Assembly: GCF_001578105.1 (NCBI RefSeq)
Contig: NZ_CP014275.1
Location: 2,976,001-3,040,000, forward strand
Direction of reading: 5' to 3'
Source: Martelella sp. AD-3
GTDB taxonomy: Bacteria; Pseudomonadota; Alphaproteobacteria; Rhizobiales; Rhizobiaceae
DNA: 64,000 bases
In this document: positions 55,816 through 64,000 of the stretch, one piece after another
How positions within the stretch are numbered: position 1 is the stretch's first letter
How the letters are laid out: each line of letters opens with the position of its first letter
Notes under the pieces: model-generated
Told to the model about the DNA's origin: nothing
Seen by the model: only the letters and a program-made list of their open reading frames with translations
Database searches by the model: none
Translations under genes and position numbers: made by a program

Positions 55816-58800
55816 ATGACACCACGCCAACGCATCATTCCCGTCCGGCGCGAGTATAACCGCTGGGTCGCCAACCAGACGCTTGAGGACTATGCGTTGC
55901 GCTTCACCGCCAAGAGCGCGCGCCGGTTTTCCTCAAGCCGCATCTCGCAGACGGCGATCGGCGCGATCTCCTTTCTGGCGCTGGAAGCGATCGGCGGCAC
56001 GATCACGCTGTCCTACGGCACGACCAACGCCTTCTTCGCGGCCATCGTCGCCTCCGCGGTCATGCTGCTTGCCGGCCTTCCGATCGCCAAATACGCGATC
56101 CGCCACGGCGTCGACATCGATCTTCTGACGCGCGGCGCCTCCTTCGGCTATATCGGCTCGACGGTGACCTCGCTGATCTATGCGAGCTTCACCTTCATCC
56201 TGTTTGCCATCGAAGCATCGATCATGTCGGGCGCGCTGGAGCTCGCCTTCGGCATTCCACTGTGGATCAGCTACATCATCTCGGCCGTGCTGGTGATCCC
56301 GCTCGTGACCTACGGCGTGCAGATGATCTCGCGCTTCCAGCTGATCACGCAGCCCTTCTGGATCATCCTCAACATCCTGCCCTTCATCTTCATCGCCTTC
56401 ATGGACTTCGAAAAGTTCGAGCTGTGGCGGGCCTTTGGCGGCATACGGGCGGAAAGTGCCGCCCCCGGTTCGGCTGCCCCGTTCACGCTGGCCGGCTTTG
56501 CGGCGGCGGCCGGCGTCATCTTCGCGCTGATGCCGCAGATCGGCGAGCAGGTCGATTTCCTGCGCTTTCTGCCGGCGACGGGAAAACGCAAGTTCCGTCA
56601 TCGCCTGGCAATCTTTCTCGCCGGTCCCGGCTGGGTGGTGGTGGGCGTGCCGAAACTGATGGCCGGCTCGTTTCTTGCCGTGCTCGTGCTTTCCACCGGC
56701 ATGCCGGCAACGGCGGCGGCCGACCCGGCGCACATGTATCTGACCGCCTTCGGCTACATGATCCCGAACGAAACGGCGGCGCTGTTGCTGATGGCCGCCT
56801 TCGTCGTCGTCTCGCAACTGAAGATCAATGTCATGAACGCCTATGCGGGCTCGCTCGCCTGGTCGAACTTCTTCTCCCGCCTCACCCACAGCCATCCCGG
56901 CCGCGTCGTCTGGCTGGTGTTCAACGTGGCGATCGCGCTGCTTCTGATGCAGCTCGGCATCTACCGGCTTCTGGAAGCCTCGCTCAGCGTGTTCTCGATC
57001 GTCGCCATGGCCTGGCTGTCGACCATCTCCGCCGACCTCTTCATCAACAAGCCGCTCGGCCTCTCCCCGCCCGGGATCGAATTCAAGCGCGCGCATCTCT
57101 ACGACATCAACCCCGTCGGCCTCGGCGCCATGGCGCTTTCCTGCCTCGTCGCACTGGTGGCCCATTTCGGGCTGTTCGGCGCGCTCGCCGTTTCCTTCGC
57201 CCCCTTCATCGCGCTCGTCGTCGCCCTCATCGCCTCGCCGCTGATCGCCTGGGGCACGGGCGGGCGCTATTACCTGGCGCGCAGGCAACGCCGGGGCTGG
57301 CGGACGAAGACGGCGATCACCTGCTCGATCTGCGAACATCCCTTCGAGCCGGAGGACATGGCCTGGTGTCCGGCCTATGCAGGACCGATCTGCTCGCTCT
57401 GCTGCTCGCTCGACAGCCGCTGCCATGACCTGTGCAAACCCAAGGCGCGGCTCAACACCCAGATCGCGACCGTCGCCGGCGCGCTGCTGCCCGCCCGGCT
57501 GGTCGAGCAGCTTTCCTCCCGGCTTGGCCGCTACGGCATCACGGCGGCGCTCTCGGTCACCTTCATCGGCGCGATCCTTTCGATGATCGCCTACCAGATG
57601 GCCCGCGCAGCGCCTGAGACGGCCTCTGTGGTCTATGACACGGCGCTGATCGTGTTCTTCGTCTTCGCCATGCTCGCCTGCATCATCGCCTGGTTTTACG
57701 TGCTCGCCCATGACAGCCGCATGGTGGCGGAGGAGGAATCCTCGCGCCAGACGACCCTGCTCTTGAAGGAAATCGCCGCCCACGAGAAAACCGATGCCGC
57801 GCTCCAGGCCGCGAAGGAGAGCGCCGAAGCCGCCAACCGCGCCAAGAGCCGCTATGTCGTCGGCCTCTCGCATGAATTGAGAACGCCGCTCAACGCCGTC
57901 TCCGGCTATGCACAGCTGCTGGAGCGCGACCCGACCATACCCGATGCGCGACAGCCCGCGATCAAGTCGATCCGCCGCTCGGCCGACTATCTCTCGGGCC
58001 TGATCGACGGGCTGCTGGATATCTCACGGATCGAATCCGGACGGCTTCAGGTGTTCTCCAACGAGATCAACCTCGCCGAATTTCTCGACCAGATCATCGA
58101 CATGTTCGAGACCCAGGCCCGGGCCAAGGGGCTGATATTCGAGCACACACTCGACCGCCACCTGCCGGCCTATGTGCGCACCGACGAAAAGCGCCTGCGC
58201 CAGATCCTCGTCAACCTGCTCTCCAACGCGGTGAAGTTCACCGATGCCGGCAGCGTATCGCTTGTGGCGCGCTATCGCAGCCAGGTGGCGACCTTTATCG
58301 TCACCGACACGGGCAGCGGCATCGCCGCTAAGGACCTTTCGCGCATCTATGAGCCGTTCGAGCGCGGCGGCGGCAGGGAAAAGCCGGGGCTCGGCCTCGG
58401 CCTCACCATCACGCGGCTTCTGGTCAACACGCTCGGCGGCGAAATCGAGGTGGAAAGCCGGGAGGGCTCGGGCACACGCTTTACCGTACGCCTCATGCTC
58501 GCCTCCATCGACCGGCCGCAGCCGCCGCGCGTGGCCGGCGACACCGCCGTCGCCGCGGGCTATGACGGGCCGCGCCGCACAATCATGGTCGTTGACGACA
58601 ATGCCGATCATCGTGCGATGATGCGCGACATCCTCCTGCCGCTAGGCTTCGACGTCATGCTCGCCGAAGACGGAGAGACGGTATTCGGCCTGCTCGAAGA
58701 CACGACGCCGGATATCTTCCTGCTCGACATCCGAATGCCGGGGATGAATGGCTGGCAGCTTGCCACCCGGCTGCGCGATGCCGGTATGACGAAACCCATC

Positions 58801-59217
58801 GTGATGCTCTCGGCCAATATCGGCGACGACGCCATCATCGGCCATGGGGATGACAGCCATAACGACACGCTGTCGAAACCCCTCAATCTCAAGCGCCTGC
58901 GCGACGTTCTGGCGCTGCATCTCGGCCTCATCTGGCGGGAAACGCCGGACGAAAGCACGCGCGCCGCGCCCGAGATGCCTGAAGTCTTGCAAACGCCGCC
59001 GGATTCGCAGCTTGATGAATTGATCCGGCTCGCCGAGATCGGCTATCACCGTGGCGTCCGGGAAAAGCTGGCATCGCTTTCGGCGGAAGACGCATACCGA
59101 TCTTTCGCGACCGAGGCCTCCGCCTTTGTCGCCCGTTTCGACCTGGACGGCCTCGTCGCCTATCTGAACAGGCTCAAGTCCGGCGTCGCCGGGAAGGATA
59201 CCGCGCAAGATGGCTGA
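55816..59217 (+). CDS. NCS1-permease-like hybrid sensor histidine kinase
   Basis: 1133 residues, one continuous frame. Residues 14-490 form a 12-helix nucleobase-cation-symport (NCS1)-like permease (YNRWVANQTLEDYALRFT, SRFQLITQPFWIILNILPF, NAYAGSLAWSNFFSRLTHSHPG). Residues 503-540 carry eight cysteines (503, 506, 518, 526, 529, 530, 536, 540), a zinc-ribbon-like segment. Two more helices and a coiled coil lead to HisKA with His686 (SHELRTPLNAVSGYAQLLER), the N-box NLLSNAVKF, G-boxes DTGSGIA and GLGLGLTI, then a receiver with Asp971 (LLDIRMPG). The tail has no HPt motif. It overlaps the response regulator by 8 nt. By analogy with CbrA, it probably senses a solute; urea or a ureide is inferred from the urt neighbours. 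Confidence 0.88.
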   Translation: MTPRQRIIPVRREYNRWVANQTLEDYALRFTAKSARRFSSSRISQTAIGAISFLALEAIGGTITLSYGTTNAFFAAIVASAVMLLAGLPIAKYAIRHGVDIDLLTRGASFGYIGSTVTSLIYASFTFILFAIEASIMSGALELAFGIPLWISYIISAVLVIPLVTYGVQMISRFQLITQPFWIILNILPFIFIAFMDFEKFELWRAFGGIRAESAAPGSAAPFTLAGFAAAAGVIFALMPQIGEQVDFLRFLPATGKRKFRHRLAIFLAGPGWVVVGVPKLMAGSFLAVLVLSTGMPATAAADPAHMYLTAFGYMIPNETAALLLMAAFVVVSQLKINVMNAYAGSLAWSNFFSRLTHSHPGRVVWLVFNVAIALLLMQLGIYRLLEASLSVFSIVAMAWLSTISADLFINKPLGLSPPGIEFKRAHLYDINPVGLGAMALSCLVALVAHFGLFGALAVSFAPFIALVVALIASPLIAWGTGGRYYLARRQRRGWRTKTAITCSICEHPFEPEDMAWCPAYAGPICSLCCSLDSRCHDLCKPKARLNTQIATVAGALLPARLVEQLSSRLGRYGITAALSVTFIGAILSMIAYQMARAAPETASVVYDTALIVFFVFAMLACIIAWFYVLAHDSRMVAEEESSRQTTLLLKEIAAHEKTDAALQAAKESAEAANRAKSRYVVGLSHELRTPLNAVSGYAQLLERDPTIPDARQPAIKSIRRSADYLSGLIDGLLDISRIESGRLQVFSNEINLAEFLDQIIDMFETQARAKGLIFEHTLDRHLPAYVRTDEKRLRQILVNLLSNAVKFTDAGSVSLVARYRSQVATFIVTDTGSGIAAKDLSRIYEPFERGGGREKPGLGLGLTITRLLVNTLGGEIEVESREGSGTRFTVRLMLASIDRPQPPRVAGDTAVAAGYDGPRRTIMVVDDNADHRAMMRDILLPLGFDVMLAEDGETVFGLLEDTTPDIFLLDIRMPGMNGWQLATRLRDAGMTKPIVMLSANIGDDAIIGHGDDSHNDTLSKPLNLKRLRDVLALHLGLIWRETPDESTRAAPEMPEVLQTPPDSQLDELIRLAEIGYHRGVREKLASLSAEDAYRSFATEASAFVARFDLDGLVAYLNRLKSGVAGKDTAQDG

Positions 59218-60130
59218 GAACGCCGCACAGGAAATCGTACTTCTGGTGGACGACAGTCCGGAGGCGCTGAGCTTCCTGACCGAGGCGCTGGAAGACAGCG
59301 GCTATTCCGTTCTGATCGCAACCTCAGGCGAAAGCGCGGTCAGCATCGTCGCGCGCATCACGCCCGATATCGTGCTGATGGACGCGGTGATGCCGAAGAT
59401 GGATGGGTTCGAGGCCTGCCGGCGGCTGAAGTCCGGACCGGCAGCGCAAAGCCCCGTGATCTTTATGACCGGGCTTTCGGAAACCGAACACATCGTCCAC
59501 GCGCTGGAATCCGGCGGCGTCGACTATCTGACCAAGCCAATCAATATCGATGAACTGAGGGCGCGCATCCGCGTGCATCTTGCCAATGCCCGCTCGGCCC
59601 AGAGCGCGCGGGTGGCGCTGGACGCGACCGGCCGGCACCTTCTGGCCGCCGGGCCCGACGGCGCGCCGCGCTGGATGACGCCGCAGGCCGGCAGGCTGAT
59701 CGGCGAGGCGGCGGGCGGCGCGCCGGACATGAGCCTCATCGGGGACCGGATCTCTGCCTGGCTTGGCGAGGCCAATATCGGCGAAACGCCCGGCGGCCAG
59801 ACGACGCTGCCGGTCACGCGAAACGGCGAGACGCTGTTCCAGCTTGTCTTTCTGGAGAAGACAGGCGCGGACGAATTCCTGTTCCGCGTTACCGCCGCCA
59901 ATCCCGTGAGCGACGACGAAACGCTCAGGAAACATTTTCCCCTGACCGTGCGCGAATCCGAAGTGCTGCTGTGGATCGCCAAGGGCAAGACCAACCGCGA
60001 CATCGCCGATATTCTCGGCCTTTCAACGCGAACGGTGAACAAGCACCTTGAAACCATCTATGTGAAACTCGGCGTCGAAAACCGCGCCTCCGCCGCGGTG
60101 AAGGCGGCCTATGTGCTGCATGATATGTGA
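59210..60130 (+). CDS. LuxR-type response regulator partner of the permease-kinase
   Basis: 306 residues. Receiver domain: IVLLVDDSPEALSFLTEAL with acidic pair, phospho-acceptor Asp58 in IVLMDAVMPKMDG, Thr in FMTGLSE, Lys in YLTKPIN. A linker of about 100 residues precedes the GerE/LuxR helix-turn-helix LTVRESEVLLWIAKGKTNRDIADILGLSTRTVNKHLETIYVKLGVENRASA. It starts within the kinase gene, so the pair is stoichiometrically coupled. The TACGTCA dyad before urtA is a candidate target (inferred). Confidence 0.93.
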   Translation: MAENAAQEIVLLVDDSPEALSFLTEALEDSGYSVLIATSGESAVSIVARITPDIVLMDAVMPKMDGFEACRRLKSGPAAQSPVIFMTGLSETEHIVHALESGGVDYLTKPINIDELRARIRVHLANARSAQSARVALDATGRHLLAAGPDGAPRWMTPQAGRLIGEAAGGAPDMSLIGDRISAWLGEANIGETPGGQTTLPVTRNGETLFQLVFLEKTGADEFLFRVTAANPVSDDETLRKHFPLTVRESEVLLWIAKGKTNRDIADILGLSTRTVNKHLETIYVKLGVENRASAAVKAAYVLHDM

Positions 60131-60206
60131 GCGGGCCCTCTCGCTTGAGGGATCGGCGCTATTCTGTCTTTGCTTGGGGAGCGTGAACTGCATCCGCGCC
60201 AACTAA

Positions 60207-60346
60207 TCTTCTCGCCCCGGAGGGGAGAGATGTCGCGAAAGCGACAGTGAGGGGGGAGCCTATCCCCGCGAAAGCCCTCACATTTGGAAATGCAGCGCCA
60301 CCCTCACTGCCCCTTTCGGGGCATCTCTCCCGCCAGCGGGAGAGAG
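60207..60346. repeat. CTCCCC palindromic mosaic repeat, copy D
   Basis: CTTCTCGCCCCGGAGGGGAGAGATGTCGC...GCGACAGTGAGGGGGGAG, a spacer, then CCACCCTCACTGCCCCTTTCGGGGCATCTCTCCCGCCAGCGGGAGAGA. This is a diverged copy with the same layout as copies A, C and E. It occupies most of the 352-bp gap after the response regulator; no gene is seen there. Confidence 0.8.
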
Positions 60347-60430
60347 TATTGGGAGCAAGACCAACCTCCATCGACCTTTACTCAGGCGGGGGAAACGGGC
60401 GAACAGCGAGCAATACACTCACTCTGCATA

Positions 60431-60462
60431 GAAAAAGGCGCGCAGTTCCCACCGCGCGCCTT
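60431..60462 (-). terminator. Intrinsic terminator of cysK
   Basis: On the minus strand AAGGCGCGC (60462-60454) pairs with GCGCGCCTT (60443-60435) and is followed by a T-run (60436-60432). It lies about 21 bp after the cysK stop. Confidence 0.88.
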
Positions 60463-60482
60463 CCATGCAAATCGAAGCGTCG

Positions 60483-61451
60483 TTACTGCCCAAGTCCTTC
60501 AAACAGCGCCGTCGAGAGGTAGCGCTCGGCAAAGGACGGGATGATGATGACGATGGTCTTGCCTTCGTTTTCCGGACGCGAACCGACCTCGATTGCGGCC
60601 TTCAGCGCGGCGCCGGAAGAGATGCCGACCGGAAGGCCCTCGACGCGGGCGACTTCGCGGGCAAGCGCGAAGGCATCGTCGTTTTCGACCTTGACGATCT
60701 CGTCATAGACTGCGGTATCGAGCACGCCCGGCACGAAACCGGCGCCGATGCCCTGGATCTTGTGCGGGGCGGGCGATCCGCCGGAGAGCACCGGAGAGGC
60801 GGCCGGCTCGACGGCCACGACCTTCACCTCCGGCTTCTTCTGCTTCAGCACCTGGCCGACGCCGGTGATCGTGCCGCCCGTGCCGATGCCGGAGACGAAG
60901 ATATCGACAGCGCCGTCGGTGTCGTTCCAGATTTCCTCCGCCGTCGTCTTGCGGTGAATGTCCGGATTGGCCGGGTTTTCGAACTGCTGCGGAATGACCG
61001 CGTTCTCGATCTCGGCGGCGAGTTCCTCAGCCTTGGCGACGGCGCCCTTCATGCCCTTCGGCGGCTCGGTCAGAACCAGTTCGGCGCCGAGCAGCGCCAC
61101 CATCTTGCGGCGCTCGATCGACATCGATTCCGGCATGGTCAGGATCAGGCGGTAGCCCTTGGCGGCGGCCGCGAAGGCGAGCGCGATGCCGGTATTGCCC
61201 GAGGTCGGCTCGATCAGCACGGATTTGCCGGGCGTGATCTTGCCGGCCTTTTCCAGCGCGTCGATCATGGCAAAGCCAATACGATCCTTCACCGACGAAA
61301 TGGGATTGAAGAATTCGAGCTTGGCCAGGAGATTGGCCTTCACGCCCTTTTCCTTCGCCAGCTTGTCGAGACGGACGATCGGCGTGTCACCGATCGTGTC
61401 GAGAATAGAGGAATAGACCTTCCCGCGTCCGGGTTTGCCGTTCTGTTCCAT
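60483..61451 (-). CDS. cysK: Cysteine synthase A (O-acetylserine sulfhydrylase)
   Basis: 322 residues. The PLP lysine is in [17 protein letters not shown], the substrate loop is [18 protein letters not shown], and the phosphate loop [30 protein letters not shown] is also conserved. It forms cysteine from O-acetylserine and sulfide. It is monocistronic with its own terminator. Confidence 0.95.
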   Translation of the reverse strand: MEQNGKPGRGKVYSSILDTIGDTPIVRLDKLAKEKGVKANLLAKLEFFNPISSVKDRIGFAMIDALEKAGKITPGKSVLIEPTSGNTGIALAFAAAAKGYRLILTMPESMSIERRKMVALLGAELVLTEPPKGMKGAVAKAEELAAEIENAVIPQQFENPANPDIHRKTTAEEIWNDTDGAVDIFVSGIGTGGTITGVGQVLKQKKPEVKVVAVEPAASPVLSGGSPAPHKIQGIGAGFVPGVLDTAVYDEIVKVENDDAFALAREVARVEGLPVGISSGAALKAAIEVGSRPENEGKTIVIIIPSFAERYLSTALFEGLGQ

Positions 61452-61608
61452 GGTGATTGCTCCCTGAATGAGTTACTCTCTAGGTAGGGTCCGGCCGGGG
61501 AAAATTCGAGGCACGAAACAGCGAACGGAACAGCTTTGGCGGAATGACATTCCAATCACCGGCAAGTTCGCGAAAACGCATTTCCCCTGCCGGCTCCGTG
61601 GCGCGAGC

Positions 61609-62877
61609 TCACCCGGCAAAGGCGACAAACAGCCAGAAACCGGCCCCGCCGACGGCCATCACTGCAAGCGTGACCAGCCCCAGAATCCGGCCATAGGCGC
61701 GCGTGCCGCTGCCAAGGGCAAGCACCACTTTGGTGACGAGATTGGCGGCGGCCGCGATCAGCACGGCAAAGGCGGCCGTTTCAACAGGCAGGGCGTTGCC
61801 GGCCATGTGTGCGGTGGAAAGCGTGATCGCATCGAGATCGGGAATGCCGGAGACGAGCGCGATGACGGTTATGCTTCCCGGTCCGAGGAAGCGCACCAGC
61901 ACCCTGGCGATGAAACCGACAGCCCCCAGCAGCGCGCCGAAGCGCAGCACCGCGCCGAGCTCGAACGGATTGGAAAGCTCGATCCCGGCCTTGGCGTCAA
62001 CCGCGCGGTTGCGCCCGATCAGGATCAGGCTCGCCGCGACAAAGACCAGAAGGCCCGGCGCGAGCGCCGCAGCGAGCGGCACGATCAGCGCCGGGGCAAC
62101 GGCCGAGCCGATGATGAAACAGCGCACCAGCGACAGCCCGCCGGCAATCGAGGCAGCGCCCGCCAATTGCCGAGAAAGCGCGGGCTCGGCGGTGGAGATA
62201 TGGGCAAAGGAGAGCGTCGTCGCCGTCGACGAGACGATCCCGCCGGTGGCGCCCGCAAACAGGATGCCGCGCTCGGGCCCAGCGACCCGCATCGCCACAT
62301 AGCCGGCATAGGAAAGCGCGGCGATCATGATCGTCATCAGCCAGACGGTGAAGGGATTGAAGCCGCCCCAGGGATCGATCGCCCGGTTTGGCAGGAGCGG
62401 CAGGGCAACGAAGCTCATGGTGAGAAGCACCAGCGCCGATCGCAGTTCCACCCAGGTCATGGTTTTGAGGAAACCGTGGAGGCTGTGGCGCGCGGCCAGA
62501 AGAACGGTCGTGACCACGCCGCCAGCGGCGGCCAGGCGCATATCGCCCGTCGCCGAGACGACGCCGAGCGCGAACACCACAAGCGCCGCGATCACGCCGG
62601 TGACGGAAAAGTCATTGCGCGGCGTGGCGGCGCGATAGGAGAAAACGATAAAGGCCGCCATCAGACCGATGCCGAGCGCTGCCGGCACGACCGGACCGGA
62701 AACCGCGCCGAGATAGCCGGCAAGCCCGCCGAGCAGGCCAACCAGCGCAAAGGTGCGGATGCCGGCGGCGCGTTCGCCATCGGCCATCTCGCGCTCCTGC
62801 CAGCCGCGCTCGATCCCCACCAGAAGCCCGATCGCGAGCGACAGACCGACACGCTGAAACGCTTCCATCATATCCAT
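61609..62877 (-). CDS. MgtC/SapB and DUF4010 membrane protein
   Basis: 422 residues, nearly all hydrophobic (about 12-13 helices). The N-terminus has the MgtC pattern FQRVGLSLAIGLLVGIERGWQERE and GIRTFALVGLLGGLAGYLG. The C-terminal half is DUF4010 (GILFAGATGGIVSSTATTLSFA; GIPDLDAITLSTAHMAG). Function unknown; MgtC domains are linked with Mg2+ limitation and membrane potential. Monocistronic. Confidence 0.9.
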   Translation of the reverse strand: MDMMEAFQRVGLSLAIGLLVGIERGWQEREMADGERAAGIRTFALVGLLGGLAGYLGAVSGPVVPAALGIGLMAAFIVFSYRAATPRNDFSVTGVIAALVVFALGVVSATGDMRLAAAGGVVTTVLLAARHSLHGFLKTMTWVELRSALVLLTMSFVALPLLPNRAIDPWGGFNPFTVWLMTIMIAALSYAGYVAMRVAGPERGILFAGATGGIVSSTATTLSFAHISTAEPALSRQLAGAASIAGGLSLVRCFIIGSAVAPALIVPLAAALAPGLLVFVAASLILIGRNRAVDAKAGIELSNPFELGAVLRFGALLGAVGFIARVLVRFLGPGSITVIALVSGIPDLDAITLSTAHMAGNALPVETAAFAVLIAAAANLVTKVVLALGSGTRAYGRILGLVTLAVMAVGGAGFWLFVAFAG

Positions 62878-62986
62878 GCGCGAGCCTCCTTCGGTTCCGG
62901 CAAACCCAGCCGCCGAAGGCAGACCTTAGCGCTCACGGATAAAACCTGAAATAGCAATTATCGGGACAGACACCGCCAGGCCGGGA

Positions 62987-63451
62987 TCACACGCCGGTCG
63001 AGCCGAACCCGCCGGCCCCGCGCACGGTCTCGGTCAGGTCGTCCACCACCGTCACCGGCATCTGCGTCACCGGCGCGATGATGACCTGGGCGATGCGCAT
63101 GCCGCGCTCGATGGCGAAATCCTCGGTTCCGAGATTGACGAGCAGCACCTTCACCTCGCCGCGATAGTCGCTGTCGATCGTGCCGGGCGTATTGAGGCAG
63201 GTGATGCCGTGCTTGAAGGCAAGGCCGGAACGCGGGCGGACCTGCGCCTCGTGACCGTCCGGGATCTCGAAGATGAAGCCCGTCGGCACCAGCGCGCGGG
63301 CGCCCGGCCGCAGCACCAGCGGCTCGGCCTCGGGCACGGCGGCGCGGATATCCATGCCGGCGGAACCGGTCGTCTCGTAGGCCGGCGGCGCGATGCCGTC
63401 CGCGTGTTCCAGGCGTTTGAGTTTCAGCGTCATTTTCGTTTCCATGTTCAT
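62987..63451 (-). CDS. dut: dUTP diphosphatase
   Basis: About 154 residues from ATG 63451; ATG 63433 is a shorter alternative and a longer frame runs into the repeat. All five dUTPase motifs are visible: [49 protein letters not shown] and [10 protein letters not shown]. It hydrolyses dUTP to dUMP and keeps uracil out of DNA. Confidence 0.96.
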   Translation of the reverse strand: MNMETKMTLKLKRLEHADGIAPPAYETTGSAGMDIRAAVPEAEPLVLRPGARALVPTGFIFEIPDGHEAQVRPRSGLAFKHGITCLNTPGTIDSDYRGEVKVLLVNLGTEDFAIERGMRIAQVIIAPVTQMPVTVVDDLTETVRGAGGFGSTGV

Positions 63452-63500
63452 TGCGGCTTCACGGGGCCTGAAAGGTTGGACGACTGCCTCACTTCTGACC

Positions 63501-63634
63501 GATCTCCCCCCTTGAGGGGGAGATGCCCGGCAGGGCAGAGAGGGGTGCAGCGGAAGTCCCATATTCCGTGCTTGTTGAAAGGGCTCACCCCTCTCTGTCG
63601 CTTTCGCGACATCTCTCCCTCAAGGGGAGAGATT
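63501..63634. repeat. CTCCCC palindromic mosaic repeat, copy E
   Basis: GATCTCCCCCCTTGAGGGGGAGATGCCCGGCAGGGCAGAGAGGGGTG, spacer, then CACCCCTCTCTGTCGCTTTCGCGACATCTCTCCCTCAAGGGGAGAGAT. It sits in the divergent dut-prfC gap; the remaining bases before prfC show no other feature. Confidence 0.85.
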
Positions 63635-63752
63635 GGCGGCGGCAGGGTCCTCTTCAATCTCGCCAGCATCCTTGCCATGGCTCACAAACAGGTCAATTGC
63701 ATCTTGGCCCTCAAATCGCTAGATAGGCCCCCATCAACAGGATATTGCATCG

Positions 63753-64000
63753 ATGCCCGAAACGCTTGCCGAGGCGGTTGCCCGCCGCCGAACCTTCGCG
63801 ATCATCTCGCACCCGGACGCCGGTAAAACCACGCTCACCGAAAAGCTGCTGCTGTTCGGCGGCGCGATCCAGCTTGCCGGCGAGGTGAAGGCCAAGAAGG
63901 ACCGCATCCAGACGCGTTCCGACTGGATGAAGATCGAGCGCGAACGCGGCATTTCGGTGGTCACCTCGGTGATGACCTTCGAATATGAGGACACGGTCTT
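63753..64000 (+). CDS. prfC: Peptide chain release factor 3, N-terminal part (runs off window)
   Basis: From ATG 63753 the frame reads [36 protein letters not shown], holding the G1 P-loop HPDAGKTT, then [24 protein letters not shown], the RF3-type G2 region ([10 protein letters not shown]). About 82 codons are in the window. RF3 is a GTPase that recycles RF1/RF2 from ribosomes. Confidence 0.95.
   Translation, partial: MPETLAEAVARRRTFAIISHPDAGKTTLTEKLLLFGGAIQLAGEVKAKKDRIQTRSDWMKIERERGISVVTSVMTFEYEDTV

Noticed and set aside
55933..57873. Long open frame on the minus strand (646 codons) opposite the sensor kinase
   Set aside because: It is a GC-rich shadow: low-complexity, rich in Gly/Asp/Arg/His, with no domain, and antisense to a gene with clear permease and kinase motifs.

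Overview
The window is a 64 kb piece of a high-GC alphaproteobacterial chromosome. The gene content points to Rhizobiales, probably a Rhizobiaceae-like or marine relative. The grounds are: ubiB-ubiE divergent from mutM, followed by rpsT and dnaA; an urt/ure urea locus; paired palindromic intergenic repeats that resemble rhizobial intergenic mosaic elements; many GANTC (CcrM-type) sites before dnaA; and gene-transfer-agent-type head-spike genes. The species cannot be named from sequence alone. No rRNA, tRNA or CRISPR array was seen.

Layout. 1-3626 is accessory DNA: the 3' part of a glycogen-debranching-type gene, an IS3-family element, and a P4-type integrase that ends at the IS boundary, all abutting the 3' end of guaA, a known genomic-island integration site. 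3627-10602 holds guaA, an MTA/SAH nucleosidase, a PaaI-type thioesterase, TspO, and a four-gene imelysin/di-heme oxidoreductase cluster that extends to 12092 and probably serves periplasmic iron handling. 12244-21109 is core: rsmB, ubiB, ubiE, mutM, a D-2-hydroxyacid dehydrogenase, rpsT and dnaA. 21211-23112 is a compact phage/GTA-derived module (spike base, spike fibre, small partner) between dnaA and xseA. 23224-34231 contains xseA, an M29 aminopeptidase, two tandem secreted paralogues of unknown function, ybaK, an ArsC-like gene, two oxidoreductases, a GNAT gene and the nucleoside-salvage genes deoB, add and upp.

34569-60130 looks like a nitrogen-scavenging region. It opens with a carbamoylase-type M20 hydrolase, divergent from a peptide-type ABC transporter that includes a permease-ATPase fusion, a GntR/FCD regulator and an acetamidase/formamidase. 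A peroxiredoxin and a LysE exporter follow. Then come the urease genes ureD-A-B-(GFA)-C without ureEFG, and the complete urea ABC transporter urtABCDE. An aspartyl-hydroxylase-type gene (LpxO/OlsC-like) leads to the most unusual gene in the window: a 1133-residue NCS1-permease-like hybrid histidine kinase, overlapping a LuxR-type response regulator. A long palindrome centred on TACGTCA-TT-TGACGTA lies upstream of urtA, and a sigma-54-like element lies upstream of ureD. The simplest reading is that the permease-kinase senses a nitrogenous solute (urea or a related compound) and its regulator controls urea uptake; this is inference.

The right end holds cysK, an MgtC/DUF4010 membrane protein, dut and the start of prfC. 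Five copies of a CTCCCC-rich palindromic mosaic repeat are scattered through the intergenic gaps, two of them inside ABC-transporter operons.
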